Assembly (NCBI GenBank): GCA_036985755.1
Contig: BTQG01000024.1
Location: 1-29,095, forward strand
Length of the DNA: 29,095 nucleotides
Source of the DNA: JACZST01 sp036985755
Lineage (GTDB): Bacteria > Actinomycetota > Acidimicrobiia > Spongiisociales > UBA5794
Reading direction: 5' to 3'
The position numbers and the translations under genes were made by a program. Under the pieces are notes generated by a model. That model saw only the letters and a list, made by a program, of their open reading frames with translations, was not told the DNA's origin and did no database searches. Below, piece by piece: positions 6,490 to 14,636 of the stretch (position 1 is the stretch's first letter; every line of letters begins with the position of its first letter).

Positions 6490-7092
6490 ATGCTGATCGA
6501 ACACCTCGGGAAGTCCCCGACCATCTCGTCTGAGGCCTACGTCGCCCCGAGCGCGACCATCTGCGGCGATGTGAGGATTGGGGCCGGGAGCCGGATCCTG
6601 CACGGTGCAGCAATCGTCGCTGAGGGCGGCTCGGTCTCTATCGGACGCGAGGTCATCGTGCTCGAGAACGCCGTTGTGCGTAGCACGGCGCGCTGGTCGA
6701 CCCGAATCGGTGACAACGTGCTGATCGGTCCGAACGCTCACGTCGCCGGCGCCACCGTCGAGGAGCAGGTTTTTGTCGCGACCGGCGCTGCCATCTTCCA
6801 TGGTTCGGTGCTGGAGGCGCGGTCTGAGGTTCGCATACACGGAGTCGTCCAGGTGAACTCACGGCTCACCTCGGATGCGACCGTGCCGATCGGATGGGTT
6901 GCGGTTGGCGATCCGGCCGAGATTCTGCCACCCGGCGAACACGATCGAATCTGGTCGATCCAGCAGACGCTCGACTTCCCGGCGACGGTCTACGGTGTCG
7001 ACCGGCCGGGAGCGGGCGGGTCGAGCATGCCCGAGATCACACGTCGGCTGTCCAGGCTCTATGGCACCTTCGCCGAGGACCGCCAGCTATGA
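6490..7092 (+). CDS. Left-handed beta-helix (gamma-carbonic-anhydrase-like) hexapeptide protein
   Basis: A 200-residue protein with hexapeptide repeats from about residue 15 to 130 (VAPSAT, ICGDVR, IGAGSR, VLIGPN and so on), typical of the gamma-carbonic anhydrase/PaaY group, followed by VAVGDPAEILPP and an alpha-helical tail. In true gamma-carbonic anhydrases three His bind the metal. Here the GH and LHG positions read GP and VAG (in IGPNAHVAGAT), so at least two ligands appear to be missing. Carbonic anhydrase activity is therefore doubtful; a structural or CoA/acyl-binding role is possible. It starts 97 nt after the MetE-like gene in the same direction. Confidence 0.8.
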   Translation: MLIEHLGKSPTISSEAYVAPSATICGDVRIGAGSRILHGAAIVAEGGSVSIGREVIVLENAVVRSTARWSTRIGDNVLIGPNAHVAGATVEEQVFVATGAAIFHGSVLEARSEVRIHGVVQVNSRLTSDATVPIGWVAVGDPAEILPPGEHDRIWSIQQTLDFPATVYGVDRPGAGGSSMPEITRRLSRLYGTFAEDRQL

Positions 7093-7207
7093 CTCAGGCC
7101 AGGGTGGACTGGGGCAGCGCTTTCGAATCGCCTCCGTCGCTTCTGCCGATAGGAGTCGCAACCGGATGACTGCGGTCTGTCCTGTGCGCGCCACGCGCTC
7201 GGAGTCG

Positions 7208-7281
<74 letters not shown>

Positions 7282-7288
7282 GGGGATC

Positions 7289-7315
7289 GGCAATGGTAAT
7301 GAGTTCTGCCTGGTT
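7289..7315 (+). promoter_or_regulatory. Candidate SigR/SigH-type autoregulatory promoter
   Basis: GGCAAT (7289-7294) and GTT (7313-7315) are 18 bases apart, one mismatch from the known SigR-type consensus GGGAAT-N18-GTT. Autoregulation of sigH/sigR from such a promoter is well known in actinobacteria. The match is short, so this is a candidate only. Confidence 0.35.
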
Positions 7316-7375
7316 GGCGTAAGGGCATAGGATGCCACCGCCCCCTCAGGGAGACCCGTGGCCGACCAGGCAGAA
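7304..7375 (+). repeat. 14-bp inverted repeat bracketing the sigma-factor start codon
   Basis: The left arm TTCTGCCTGGTTGG (7304-7317) is the reverse complement of the right arm CCGACCAGGCAGAA (7362-7375) except for one G-T pair. The 44-base spacer holds a smaller hairpin (GGCAT-AGG-ATGCC, 7324-7336), the AGGGAGA ribosome-binding site and GTG 7358. The right arm lies in codons 2-6 of the gene. Confidence 0.7.
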
Positions 7376-7921
7376 TTCGAACAGGACGCGATGCAATATG
7401 CACCGCAGCTCTATTCGGCCGCGCTGCGCATGACCCGCAACCCCGCCGACGCCGAGGACGTCGTACAGGAGACGTTCCTCAAGGCGTACCGGGCATACGG
7501 CACCTTCACCGCAGGGACAAATCTCAAGGCGTGGCTGTATCGGATCCTCACCAACACCTATATCAACAAGTACAGGAAACAGCAGCGCCGGCCCGCCGAG
7601 GTCGAGCTCGGCGAGCTCCAAGATCTCTATCTGTACAAGCGCATTGGCGAGATATCGGGCGCAGCCCAGAGTGCCGAGCACGACATGCTCGATGCCTTTG
7701 TCGACGAGGACATCATCGAAGCGCTCGAATCGCTCCCCGAGAATTTCCGGCTACCCGTGTTGCTCGCCGACGTCGACGGTTTCGCCTACAAAGAGATTGC
7801 CGACATGCTCGACATCCCGATCGGAACGGTGATGTCGCGACTTCATCGGGGAAGAAAAGCGCTGCAACGCAAGTTATGGACTGTTGCAGAGGCACGGGGC
7901 CTCACAGGGACAGAACAATGA
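7358..7921 (+). CDS. sigH: ECF sigma factor, SigH/SigR (RpoE-like) group
   Basis: A 187-residue group 4 sigma factor. Region 2 (about residues 8-80) contains the core-binding/-10 recognition helix with DAEDVVQETFLKAY and a following LKAWLYRILTNTYIN segment. Region 4 (about 120-180) is a helix-turn-helix with YKEIADMLDIPIGTVMSRLH. The acidic linker and the YRKQQRRP stretch are typical of the actinobacterial SigH/SigR thiol-oxidative/heat-stress group. The start is GTG 7358, which has an AGGGAGA Shine-Dalgarno a few bases upstream. The stop overlaps the next start by four bases (ATGA), coupling its synthesis to that of its anti-sigma factor. Likely targets include thioredoxin, protease and chaperone genes, which is inference from relatives. 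Confidence 0.93.
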   Translation: MADQAEFEQDAMQYAPQLYSAALRMTRNPADAEDVVQETFLKAYRAYGTFTAGTNLKAWLYRILTNTYINKYRKQQRRPAEVELGELQDLYLYKRIGEISGAAQSAEHDMLDAFVDEDIIEALESLPENFRLPVLLADVDGFAYKEIADMLDIPIGTVMSRLHRGRKALQRKLWTVAEARGLTGTEQ

Positions 7922-8175
7922 CCACCAGCTGCGAGCACGCTCTCGAGTATGTGTACGCCTACCTCGACGAGGAGATTTCCTTCTTCAACCAGACGCGCGT
8001 GTCCACCCACCTCAAGTCCTGTGCCTCGTGCACCAGCGCCTTCGAATTCGAGCGGCGGTTGAAGGTGCTGATCAGAGAGCGGGGCCGCACCGAGCCTCCA
8101 CCGGAACTTTTCGATGCCCTCCGAGCGTTGATACAAGAAGAACGCCAAGGTGACGGGCCGATAGGCAGGGTTTGA
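7918..8175 (+). CDS. rsrA: RsrA-like zinc-binding anti-sigma factor
   Basis: An 85-residue ZAS-type anti-sigma factor. It has the hallmark His31-x3-Cys35-x2-Cys38 (HLKSCASC) plus an N-terminal Cys5, in the spacing known for RsrA, where these residues bind zinc and the thiols form a disulfide on oxidation to release SigR/SigH. It begins at an ATG that overlaps the sigma-factor stop (7918-7921), the normal arrangement for cognate pairs. The short tail after residue 50 is helical and charged, as in RsrA. The redox-switch function is family knowledge and is not shown directly by the sequence. Confidence 0.9.
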   Translation: MTTSCEHALEYVYAYLDEEISFFNQTRVSTHLKSCASCTSAFEFERRLKVLIRERGRTEPPPELFDALRALIQEERQGDGPIGRV

Positions 8176-8209
8176 CCCTCCCCTACGGCTCGATTGGGAG
8201 GGATTCACC

Positions 8210-8407
8210 ATGAATGACACCGTATTGAAGGGACGTCGTCTCGCCGGAGGGACGCGCGCTCCCAAGACCTACTCAACGGAGCGCGACTGCGCCAAGGCGG
8301 GCTGTGAGACCAGGTTGTCTCGGTACAACCGCCGTGAGTACTGCTATGCCCACGCTCCCACGAAATACCCCCGGTTGCGGGGCAGGATCGTCAAGAACGA
8401 ATCCTGA
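8210..8407 (+). CDS. Small Cys/His (putative zinc-binding) actinobacterial protein
   Basis: A 65-residue basic protein with four likely metal ligands: Cys27-x4-Cys32 and Cys45-x2-His48, around the phrase TRLSRYNRREYCYAHAP. I recall similar short CxxxGCxTxLSxYN...CxxH proteins as common hypothetical proteins in actinobacteria, but I know no assigned function. A clear GGGAGGG Shine-Dalgarno sits upstream of ATG 8210. The gene follows the anti-sigma gene after 34 bases in the same direction, so it may be co-transcribed with the sigma operon. A nucleic-acid-binding role would fit the charge but is a guess. Confidence 0.75.
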   Translation: MNDTVLKGRRLAGGTRAPKTYSTERDCAKAGCETRLSRYNRREYCYAHAPTKYPRLRGRIVKNES

Positions 8408-8476
8408 CCACGAGAGTGCGCCGGACGGCAGCGTCCAGCCCTCTCGCGCCGGAGCCTGCGTCTATCCTCCGTCAGC

Positions 8477-8779
8477 GTGAGAACACGACGTCGACTGCTG
8501 ATCCTTGTCGCCGCCTCGTTAGTGATGCTGGCAGTCGCGGGTCCGATCGCCGTCGCCGGCCAACAGACCGAAGAAGGCACGGAGCCGACCGAGACCAGCG
8601 TTGATGATGGAGGAGCCGCGGTACCCGTTCCTGTGGCGGATGAAGCGGACGACTCGCGACAGTGGACTGCCCGCTACTTGCCCGTAACCTTCGTGGCACT
8701 GACGGTGCTCACCATTGGTGGCGTCGCCGCCTACTACTTCTTCCGCATCCGGGGAAAGTACGAAGTGGTGGACGGGTAG
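8477..8779 (+). CDS. Small membrane protein with signal sequence and C-terminal TM helix
   Basis: A 100-residue protein starting at GTG 8477. Residues 1-6 are basic (MRTRRR), 7-27 are hydrophobic and look like a signal peptide ending near AVAGQQ, 30-62 form an acidic Thr/Glu/Asp-rich outside linker, and 67-89 form a second transmembrane helix followed by a short basic cytosolic tail (RIRGKYE). The predicted topology is an acidic extracytoplasmic loop anchored by one or two helices. No family is recognised. It is followed by a repeat-rich gap with no sign of co-transcription with the next gene. Confidence 0.65.
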   Translation: MRTRRRLLILVAASLVMLAVAGPIAVAGQQTEEGTEPTETSVDDGGAAVPVPVADEADDSRQWTARYLPVTFVALTVLTIGGVAAYYFFRIRGKYEVVDG

Positions 8780-8782
8780 GCG

Positions 8783-8900
8783 GCTCGCTGCGCTCGCCCG
8801 AAGTACCCAGTTCGCTCGCTGCGCTCTGCGACAAGCCGTGTCCGGGAACTCTCGGAACTGGGAGCTCTCCGATCTCGGAGCTGGGAACTGGTGACTGGTC
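8783..8900. repeat. Intergenic repeats: CTCGCTGCGCTC units and GGAACTG heptads
   Basis: CTCGCTGCGCTC occurs twice (about 8784 and 8815); it is the reverse complement of the GAGCGCAGCGAG block seen near 2000. Further on, CTCGGAACTGGGAGCT (8851-8866) is repeated in altered form as CTCGGAGCTGGGAACT (8874-8889) and runs into heptad units GGAACTG, GTGACTG, GTCACGA. The gap holds no gene. Confidence 0.6.
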
Positions 8901-8941
8901 ACGAGGAACTCTCGCTCCCGACCCTCTGTACCCTCACGCTC

Positions 8942-9973
8942 ATGAGCAAAGTCGATTGGCCGCTGGCGATCTCGGTCGCGGCGAGCGTGGGCGGGCGGTA
9001 CCCGCTGGAGGGGACCTACCACGAGACCCGCCTTGCTCGAGACGCTCCTGGGCTGGTGGCTCGGGCCTCGGAGCTGGTGTCGTACGAGACCGGGCTGGAG
9101 GCTCCGGGCAACCCGGAGGTCGCCGTGGTCGGTCGCGACGAATGGGCGGCGATGAATGTGGCTTCGTTCTCCGCGTTGCTGGCTCCTGCCGAGGAGCAGC
9201 TGAGCGCTCACAGCGGGCTTGGCGCCAGACTCGCCGGGAGGATCGTGGGCGCAGAGATGGGAGCCGTGCTCGGATTCCTGTCACGCAGGGTGCTCGGCCA
9301 GTACGAGCTCGTCCTCCCCAACGCAGACGGAGAGATCGGCGACACGGTGCTCTTCGTCGGTGGGAACATTCTGAAGATGGAACGCGATCACGCCTTCCGG
9401 CCTGATGAGTTCCGATTCTGGGTCGCCCTTCACGAGAGCACCCATCGTCTCCAGTTCCTCGGCGTGCCCTGGTTGCGCGACTACTTCCTCGGCCTCGTTG
9501 CCGAACTGGTGGCATCCGCGAAGCCGGAGCCGGGGCGGCTGCAGCGTGTCAGCTCCCAGATCCAACGCGCCGCCGCGGCCGGTGAGCCACTGATCGACGA
9601 GTCGGGCCTGTTCGGCCTGCTCGCCTCCGAGGAGCAGCGAGCCGTCATCGATCGTGTCCAGGCGCTGATGTCGCTGCTCGAAGGACATGGCCATGTAGTG
9701 ATGGACCGCATCGGGGGGCGAGAACTGGTCACCCAGCAGCGAATGTCTCGAGTCCTCAAAGCCCGCCGCGCCGACAAAAGGACCGCCGCCTTCATGCGCC
9801 TCGTCGGGTTGGAGATGAAGATTCGCCAGTACGAGATGGGCGAGCGCTTCATCAACGCCATCGAGCGCGAAGCCTCGTGGGAGGCCCTCAGCCTCGCCTG
9901 GGAGGGACCGGAGGCGCTTCCGACCCTGGACGAGATCAGCGAGCCGGAGCGGTGGCTGAAACGCGTCGCCTGA
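8942..9973 (+). CDS. DUF2342-family zinc-dependent metalloprotease-like protein
   Basis: A 343-residue zincin-like protein of the actinobacterial DUF2342 (Zincin_2) family, also labelled 'F420 biosynthesis-associated' in some annotations. The zinc motif HESTH is at residues 164-168, and the conserved LLEGHGHVVMD (third-ligand region, Glu247) lies downstream. Start ATG 8942 (MSKVDWPLA) fits family starts, which usually begin with a W/DW-containing segment; the frame extends to GTG 8891 but only through repeat DNA. No signal peptide is seen, so it is cytosolic. Its place directly before tilS is conserved in mycobacteria (Rv3626c-Rv3625c). The substrate is unknown. Confidence 0.88.
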   Translation: MSKVDWPLAISVAASVGGRYPLEGTYHETRLARDAPGLVARASELVSYETGLEAPGNPEVAVVGRDEWAAMNVASFSALLAPAEEQLSAHSGLGARLAGRIVGAEMGAVLGFLSRRVLGQYELVLPNADGEIGDTVLFVGGNILKMERDHAFRPDEFRFWVALHESTHRLQFLGVPWLRDYFLGLVAELVASAKPEPGRLQRVSSQIQRAAAAGEPLIDESGLFGLLASEEQRAVIDRVQALMSLLEGHGHVVMDRIGGRELVTQQRMSRVLKARRADKRTAAFMRLVGLEMKIRQYEMGERFINAIEREASWEALSLAWEGPEALPTLDEISEPERWLKRVA

Positions 9974-11250
9974 CACCCGCGGAGTTCCGCGACCGGGTCG
10001 CAAAAGCGCTGCCAGACGTCCCGATCGCCGTCGCCCTCGGCGGCGGCGCCGATTCGGCCGTTGCCGCCTGGCTCAGCGCCCAACAGCCCAGGGTCAGGGG
10101 CATCTTCGTCAACCACGGGCTCGAAGGCTCGGCGGACCTAAAGGCAGCTGCGCTGGCGCTGGCAGACCGGCTCGAGCTGGTGGTCACCGTGCTCGATGCA
10201 CCGGTTGAAGGGGGCGGGAACCTCGAATCACGGGCACGAACCGCCCGATGGCAGGCGATTGATGCCGATCGTGGCCCCGGTGAGTCGGTCGTCACCGGAC
10301 ACTCCCAGGACGACCTCGCCGAGACCCTGCTGATGAACCTGCTGCGCGGTGCCGGGGCACACGGCATCGGGGCAATGGCAGCTCCGCGATCCGATATCCT
10401 TCGCCCCCTGCTCCACGTATCCCGAGCCGAGCTTCGCCGCCTCGCCGAAGAGCTGGGTCTGCCCTTTGCCGACGATCCCGCCAACGAGGACCCCGCCCAT
10501 CTGAGAAACCGGATTCGAGCCGACCTGATCCCGCTGCTCGAGCGCGACTACCGCCACGGGGTCCGTGCCACGCTGGCGCGAGCTGGGTTCCTCGCTGCCA
10601 CCGACGACGCCGCCCTCGACGAAGCTGCGGCCGAGATCACCGTTATCGAAGAAGACGGCGCAGCACTCGTTCCGACCGCCTTGCTCAACACGGTGTCCCT
10701 GCCGGTCGCCGCCCGTGCCATCCGCAGGGCGCTGCGTCGTGTGCATCCACCGTATGCAGGGAGCGCTGCAGACGTCGACGCGGTTCTTGCCGTTGCCAGG
10801 GGCGACAATCGTCGTACCACCCTCAGCGGAGGCGTCATGGCGTCGCTGGAAAGTCCCTATGTCGCGTTATGGGTGTCGGAGCCGATCGTTCCTGAATCGG
10901 CACCGCTGCACATCAAGAGCTCGGTGAGGTTCGGCCGTCGCTTGATTACCGCGGTTTCCGCCGGCGGAGCCGGCCTAAGTCGGGTCTCAACGGTCCTGGT
11001 CGACCCCGCGGTATTCGATGCCGGGCTTATTGTGCGCCCGGCCGGCATCGGCGAGCGGATCGAAATAGAGCACGGCACGAAGCTCATCAGAGAGGTGCTG
11101 GCGGAGGCCGCGGTGCCGGTGCGCCGTCGCCCCGCTTGGCCTGTTCTCGCCAACGATGCCAAGATTGCTGCCGTTGTCGCCGGGAGGGTGGCCCCGTGGG
11201 CCCGCCCCAGCGGAGACTCCGCCGTTGCCGTAACCGAGGAGTGGCTGTGA
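9952..11250 (+). CDS. tilS: tRNA(Ile)-lysidine synthase
   Basis: A 432-residue TilS, which converts C34 of tRNA-Ile(CAU) to lysidine using ATP and lysine so that it reads AUA. The N-type PP-loop is at residues 29-35 (LGGGADS; the usual first Ser is Gly here). It is followed by VNHGLE, the adenylation-domain TGHSQDDLAETLLMNLLRG, and FADDPANEDPAHLRNRIR, all signatures of the family. A central substrate-binding domain and a C-terminal TilS_C domain (IVRPAGIGERIEIEHGTKLIREVL) complete the long form. GTG 9952 starts inside the end of the zincin gene (22-nt overlap). The 3' end overlaps hpt by four bases, so the genes are translationally coupled. Confidence 0.92.
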   Translation: MAETRRLTPAEFRDRVAKALPDVPIAVALGGGADSAVAAWLSAQQPRVRGIFVNHGLEGSADLKAAALALADRLELVVTVLDAPVEGGGNLESRARTARWQAIDADRGPGESVVTGHSQDDLAETLLMNLLRGAGAHGIGAMAAPRSDILRPLLHVSRAELRRLAEELGLPFADDPANEDPAHLRNRIRADLIPLLERDYRHGVRATLARAGFLAATDDAALDEAAAEITVIEEDGAALVPTALLNTVSLPVAARAIRRALRRVHPPYAGSAADVDAVLAVARGDNRRTTLSGGVMASLESPYVALWVSEPIVPESAPLHIKSSVRFGRRLITAVSAGGAGLSRVSTVLVDPAVFDAGLIVRPAGIGERIEIEHGTKLIREVLAEAAVPVRRRPAWPVLANDAKIAAVVAGRVAPWARPSGDSAVAVTEEWL

Positions 11251-11771
11251 AGATCGGGAAAGTGCTGGTGACCGCTGAGGAGATAGCGGCAAAGCTCGCC
11301 CAGATGGGCAAGGCGATCACCGACGACTATCGAGGCAAGGATCTGCTCATGGTCGGCATCCTCAAGGGTGCGTTCGTCGTCATGGCCGACCTGTCGAGGC
11401 ATATCGATCTCCCCCTCGAATTCGATTTCATGGCGGTGTCGTCGTATGGCGCATCGACGAAGACCTCAGGTGTGGTGCGGATCCTCAAGGATCTCGATGA
11501 GGAGATCGAGGGGCGCGACGTGCTCATCGTCGAGGACATCATCGATTCCGGGCTGACTCTCACCTATCTGATGAAGAACCTGCTCGTTCGCAAGCCGGCA
11601 TCGCTGGAGGTCGCAGCGCTCCTGATCAAAGACGGGATCGATCGTCGCCCGCTCGAGGTCAAGTACGAGGGCTTCCACATCCCAAGGGAGTTCGTCGTCG
11701 GATATGGGTTGGACTATGCCGGAAAATACCGGAATCTTCCTTATGTTGCCGTTCTCGGCGACGAAGATTGA
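11247..11771 (+). CDS. hpt: Hypoxanthine (guanine) phosphoribosyltransferase
   Basis: A 174-residue purine phosphoribosyltransferase that salvages hypoxanthine and guanine with PRPP. The PRPP-binding motif VLIVEDIIDSGLTL is at about residues 92-105. Other family marks are GILKGAFVVMADL near 33-45, the flexible-loop SSYGAST, and the C-terminal FVVGYGLDYAGKYRNLP. GTG 11247 is preferred because GAGGAG lies six bases upstream and it forms a GTGA overlap with the tilS stop. The pairing with tilS and ftsH is widespread in Gram-positive bacteria. Confidence 0.95.
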   Translation: MKIGKVLVTAEEIAAKLAQMGKAITDDYRGKDLLMVGILKGAFVVMADLSRHIDLPLEFDFMAVSSYGASTKTSGVVRILKDLDEEIEGRDVLIVEDIIDSGLTLTYLMKNLLVRKPASLEVAALLIKDGIDRRPLEVKYEGFHIPREFVVGYGLDYAGKYRNLPYVAVLGDED

Positions 11772-11861
11772 CGTGACAGAGGAGCAAGAAGCCCAGGCTG
11801 GATTAGTCGTCGTGACGGCGTACCATTGTCGGGCGGCGCATCAACGAAGCCCAGGAGCACC

Positions 11862-13772
11862 GTGAGTCGAACCACCCGAACCGTTCTTATCTACCTCGCG
11901 GTGATCTTTCTCGTCGTCATGGCAGTGTCGACGCTCCTCAACCGGTCCGACGAGCCGGCCGAGCTCACCCTCAACGAGTTCGAGACCCAGCTGGCGGCCG
12001 GTGACGTCGACTCGCCGGTCGACATGAAGGAGAAGGACAACGAGATCACCGGGACGTTGAACAACGCACAGGATGAATTCGTTCTTCGTTACCCGGGAGA
12101 GTCCGAAGCCGAGCTCACCCAGACGATCCTCGACGCCAATGTCGACGTCGACGTGATCGACGAGAATCCCTCGCTGCTCGAATGGTTCATCGGCAACGTG
12201 TTTCCCTACCTGCTGCTGTTCGGGCTGTTCATCTTCCTGATGTACCAGCTCCAGGGCAGCGGCAACAAGGTGATGCAGTTCGGCAAGTCGAAAGCGAAGC
12301 TGGTCACCAAGGATCAGCCCAAGGTCACCTTCGATGACATCGCCGGAATCGACGAGGCCATCGAGGAGCTCGAGGAGATCAAGGAGTTCCTGGAGCAGCC
12401 ACAGAAGTTCAGGGCGATGGGGGCAAAGATCCCAAAGGGCGTCCTCTTGTACGGACCACCCGGCACGGGCAAGACGCTGCTCGCCAGAGCCGTCGCCGGC
12501 GAGGCAGGAGTGCCGTTCTACGCCATCTCGGGGTCCGAGTTCGTCGAGATGTTCGTCGGAGTCGGCGCCAGCCGGGTGCGGGATCTCTTCGAGCAAGCCA
12601 AGGCCAACGCTCCGTCGATCGTTTTCATCGACGAGATCGATGCGGTAGGGCGCCACCGCGGCGCCGGCCTCGGTGGAGGCCACGACGAGCGGGAGCAGAC
12701 CCTCAACCAGCTGCTCGTCGAGCTCGACGGCTTCGACCCGAATTCGGGCGTGATCGTGATCGCATCGACGAACCGGCCAGACATCCTGGACCCGGCGTTG
12801 TTGCGGCCGGGTCGCTTCGACCGCCAGATCGTCATCGACCGCCCGGACATCAGGGGGCGCGAGCAGATCCTGGACGTGCACGCCAGGGGCAAGCCGCTCG
12901 CCGACGACATCTCAACGAAGGACCTCGCCAGGATGACCCCGGGGTTCACGGGAGCCGATCTGGCAAACCTCATCAACGAAGCCGCCCTGCTCGCCGCCAG
13001 GCGTGACCAGACCAAGATCGGCATGAAGGAGCTGGAGGAGGCGATCGAGCGCGTCGTTGCCGGGCCCGAGCGCAAGAGCCGGGTGATGAGTGACGAAGAG
13101 AGGGAGTTGACCGCCTACCACGAGGGTGGGCATGCCCTCGTCGGTTACGCCCTGCCCAAGCTCGACCCGATCCACAAGGTCACGATCATCCCCAGGGGAC
13201 GGGCCGGTGGGTACACGATGGCACTTCCGGTGCAGGACAGGTACTACGAGAAGCGCAGCGAGCTGGTCGACCAGCTCGCCTACGCCCTCGGTGGCCGCAC
13301 CGCAGAAGAGATCGTCTTCGGGGATCCATCGACCGGCGCCACCAACGACATCGAGAAGGCGACCGCCCTCGCCAGAAAGATGGTGATGGAGTTCGGCATG
13401 TCCGATCGCCTCGGGCCGCTCAAGTATGGCTCGCCGGAAGGCGAGGTGTTCCTCGGCCGTGACTACACCCAGAGACAGGATCTGTCGAACGAGGTGGCGG
13501 CCGCCATCGACGATGAGGTGCGCACGTTGATCACCCAGGCGCACGAGGAGGCGACCCAGATCATCACCGCCCATCGCGATGCGCTCGACCGGATCGCCAA
13601 GGAGCTGATGGAGAACGAGACCCTGGATGCAGCCGGCGTCTCCCGGGTCCTCCACGACGTGCCCAAGTGGGAGCACACGGTTACCGGCGCCCTGCGAATC
13701 AAGGGCCCCGATCAGGCCGAGTCGAAGACCGGCATCGCCGCGGCACAGACCGGCGGGCCGACGGTCGGTTGA
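11862..13772 (+). CDS. ftsH: ATP-dependent zinc metalloprotease FtsH
   Basis: A 636-residue membrane AAA+ protease that degrades misfolded membrane proteins and short-lived regulators. TM1 spans about residues 8-28, an extracytoplasmic domain follows, and TM2 spans about 108-130. The AAA module has Walker A GPPGTGKT (198-205), Walker B IVFIDEIDAV, and the second region of homology ending RPGRFDRQI. The protease zinc ligands are His420 and His424 (HEGGH) and Asp496 in NDIEKA. GTG 11862 was chosen for its AGGAG site; the frame extends upstream to TTG 11826, adding 12 residues. Ninety bases separate it from hpt, so it may have its own promoter. The C-terminal tail (about 610-636) is low-complexity. 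Confidence 0.96.
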   Translation: MSRTTRTVLIYLAVIFLVVMAVSTLLNRSDEPAELTLNEFETQLAAGDVDSPVDMKEKDNEITGTLNNAQDEFVLRYPGESEAELTQTILDANVDVDVIDENPSLLEWFIGNVFPYLLLFGLFIFLMYQLQGSGNKVMQFGKSKAKLVTKDQPKVTFDDIAGIDEAIEELEEIKEFLEQPQKFRAMGAKIPKGVLLYGPPGTGKTLLARAVAGEAGVPFYAISGSEFVEMFVGVGASRVRDLFEQAKANAPSIVFIDEIDAVGRHRGAGLGGGHDEREQTLNQLLVELDGFDPNSGVIVIASTNRPDILDPALLRPGRFDRQIVIDRPDIRGREQILDVHARGKPLADDISTKDLARMTPGFTGADLANLINEAALLAARRDQTKIGMKELEEAIERVVAGPERKSRVMSDEERELTAYHEGGHALVGYALPKLDPIHKVTIIPRGRAGGYTMALPVQDRYYEKRSELVDQLAYALGGRTAEEIVFGDPSTGATNDIEKATALARKMVMEFGMSDRLGPLKYGSPEGEVFLGRDYTQRQDLSNEVAAAIDDEVRTLITQAHEEATQIITAHRDALDRIAKELMENETLDAAGVSRVLHDVPKWEHTVTGALRIKGPDQAESKTGIAAAQTGGPTVG

Positions 13773-13775
13773 CCC

Positions 13776-14636
13776 GTGCCCTTCGAGCCGATCACCTGGC
13801 AGCTCCGAACCCGTACCCTCGATACCAAGGATCACACGCTGATCATGGGAATCCTCAACGTGACTCCCGATTCCTTCTCCGATGGCGGGAGGTGGGCAAC
13901 CACTGAGGCCGCTGTGGAACGCGGCCGACGGCTGGCTGAATCGGGGGCAGATATCGTGGATGTCGGCGGAGAGTCCACCCGACCGGGGGCGGCTCCTGTC
14001 GAGGTCTCACAGGAGATCGACCGGGTAGCGCCGGTCATCGAGGCGCTGAGCGGCGACGGCATCGTGGTATCGGTCGACACGGCGAAACCTGAGGTGGCAG
14101 CGGCGGCGATCGACGCCGGAGCTGAGATCGTCAACGACATCACCGGTCTCGCCGACCCGGAGATGATCCCATTGTGTGCGGCTACCGGAGTTGGGGTCGT
14201 GATCATGCATATGCAAGGCACACCGGAAACCATGCAGGACGATCCCGGCTACGACGATGTGGTGATCGAGGTCGCAGGGTTCCTCGCCGAGCGGTCACAG
14301 GCGGCCGTCGACGGCGGCATCGATGCGGCGGCGATCGTCGTCGATCCCGGCATCGGCTTCGGTAAGACCGCCACGCACAACCTCCAGCTCCTCGCCTCCC
14401 TCGATGAGGTCGCCCTGGCTCGCCCGATGCTGATCGGAACATCGAGAAAGACCTTCCTCGGCTCGATTCTGGAAAAAGCGGGCAGGCCCAGCCGGCCCAC
14501 GGACCGTGATGTGGCGACCGCCGCCTCGCTGTCGCTCGCCATCTCCTCTGGTGCCGCGGTCGTTCGCGTCCACGATGTGGAGGTTGCCCTCGAGGCCTCG
14601 AGAACCGCCGACGCTATCGTTCGGGCCCAACGATGA
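13776..14636 (+). CDS. folP: Dihydropteroate synthase
   Basis: A 286-residue TIM-barrel enzyme that condenses p-aminobenzoate with dihydropterin pyrophosphate; it is the target of sulfonamides. Signatures present are MGILNVTPDSFSDGG near residues 24-38, DVGGESTRPGA near 65-75, the VNDITG and HMQGTP segments, DPGIGFGKT, and the C-terminal RVHDV. GTG 13776 is three bases after the ftsH stop. The 3' end overlaps the next gene by ATGA. GTP cyclohydrolase (folE), which lies between ftsH and folP in mycobacteria, is absent here. Confidence 0.95.
   Translation: MPFEPITWQLRTRTLDTKDHTLIMGILNVTPDSFSDGGRWATTEAAVERGRRLAESGADIVDVGGESTRPGAAPVEVSQEIDRVAPVIEALSGDGIVVSVDTAKPEVAAAAIDAGAEIVNDITGLADPEMIPLCAATGVGVVIMHMQGTPETMQDDPGYDDVVIEVAGFLAERSQAAVDGGIDAAAIVVDPGIGFGKTATHNLQLLASLDEVALARPMLIGTSRKTFLGSILEKAGRPSRPTDRDVATAASLSLAISSGAAVVRVHDVEVALEASRTADAIVRAQR

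Noticed and set aside
5148..6524. 458-codon minus-strand frame opposite the MetE-like gene
   Set aside because: No recognisable domain, while the plus strand shows the full zinc-site motif set. The same reasoning applies to long antisense frames opposite folP/folK, ftsH, clpC, the lipoprotein and the ABC genes.
7089..7169. 26-codon frame overlapping the end of the beta-helix gene by ATGA
   Set aside because: Too short, with no motif and no independent support beyond the overlap.
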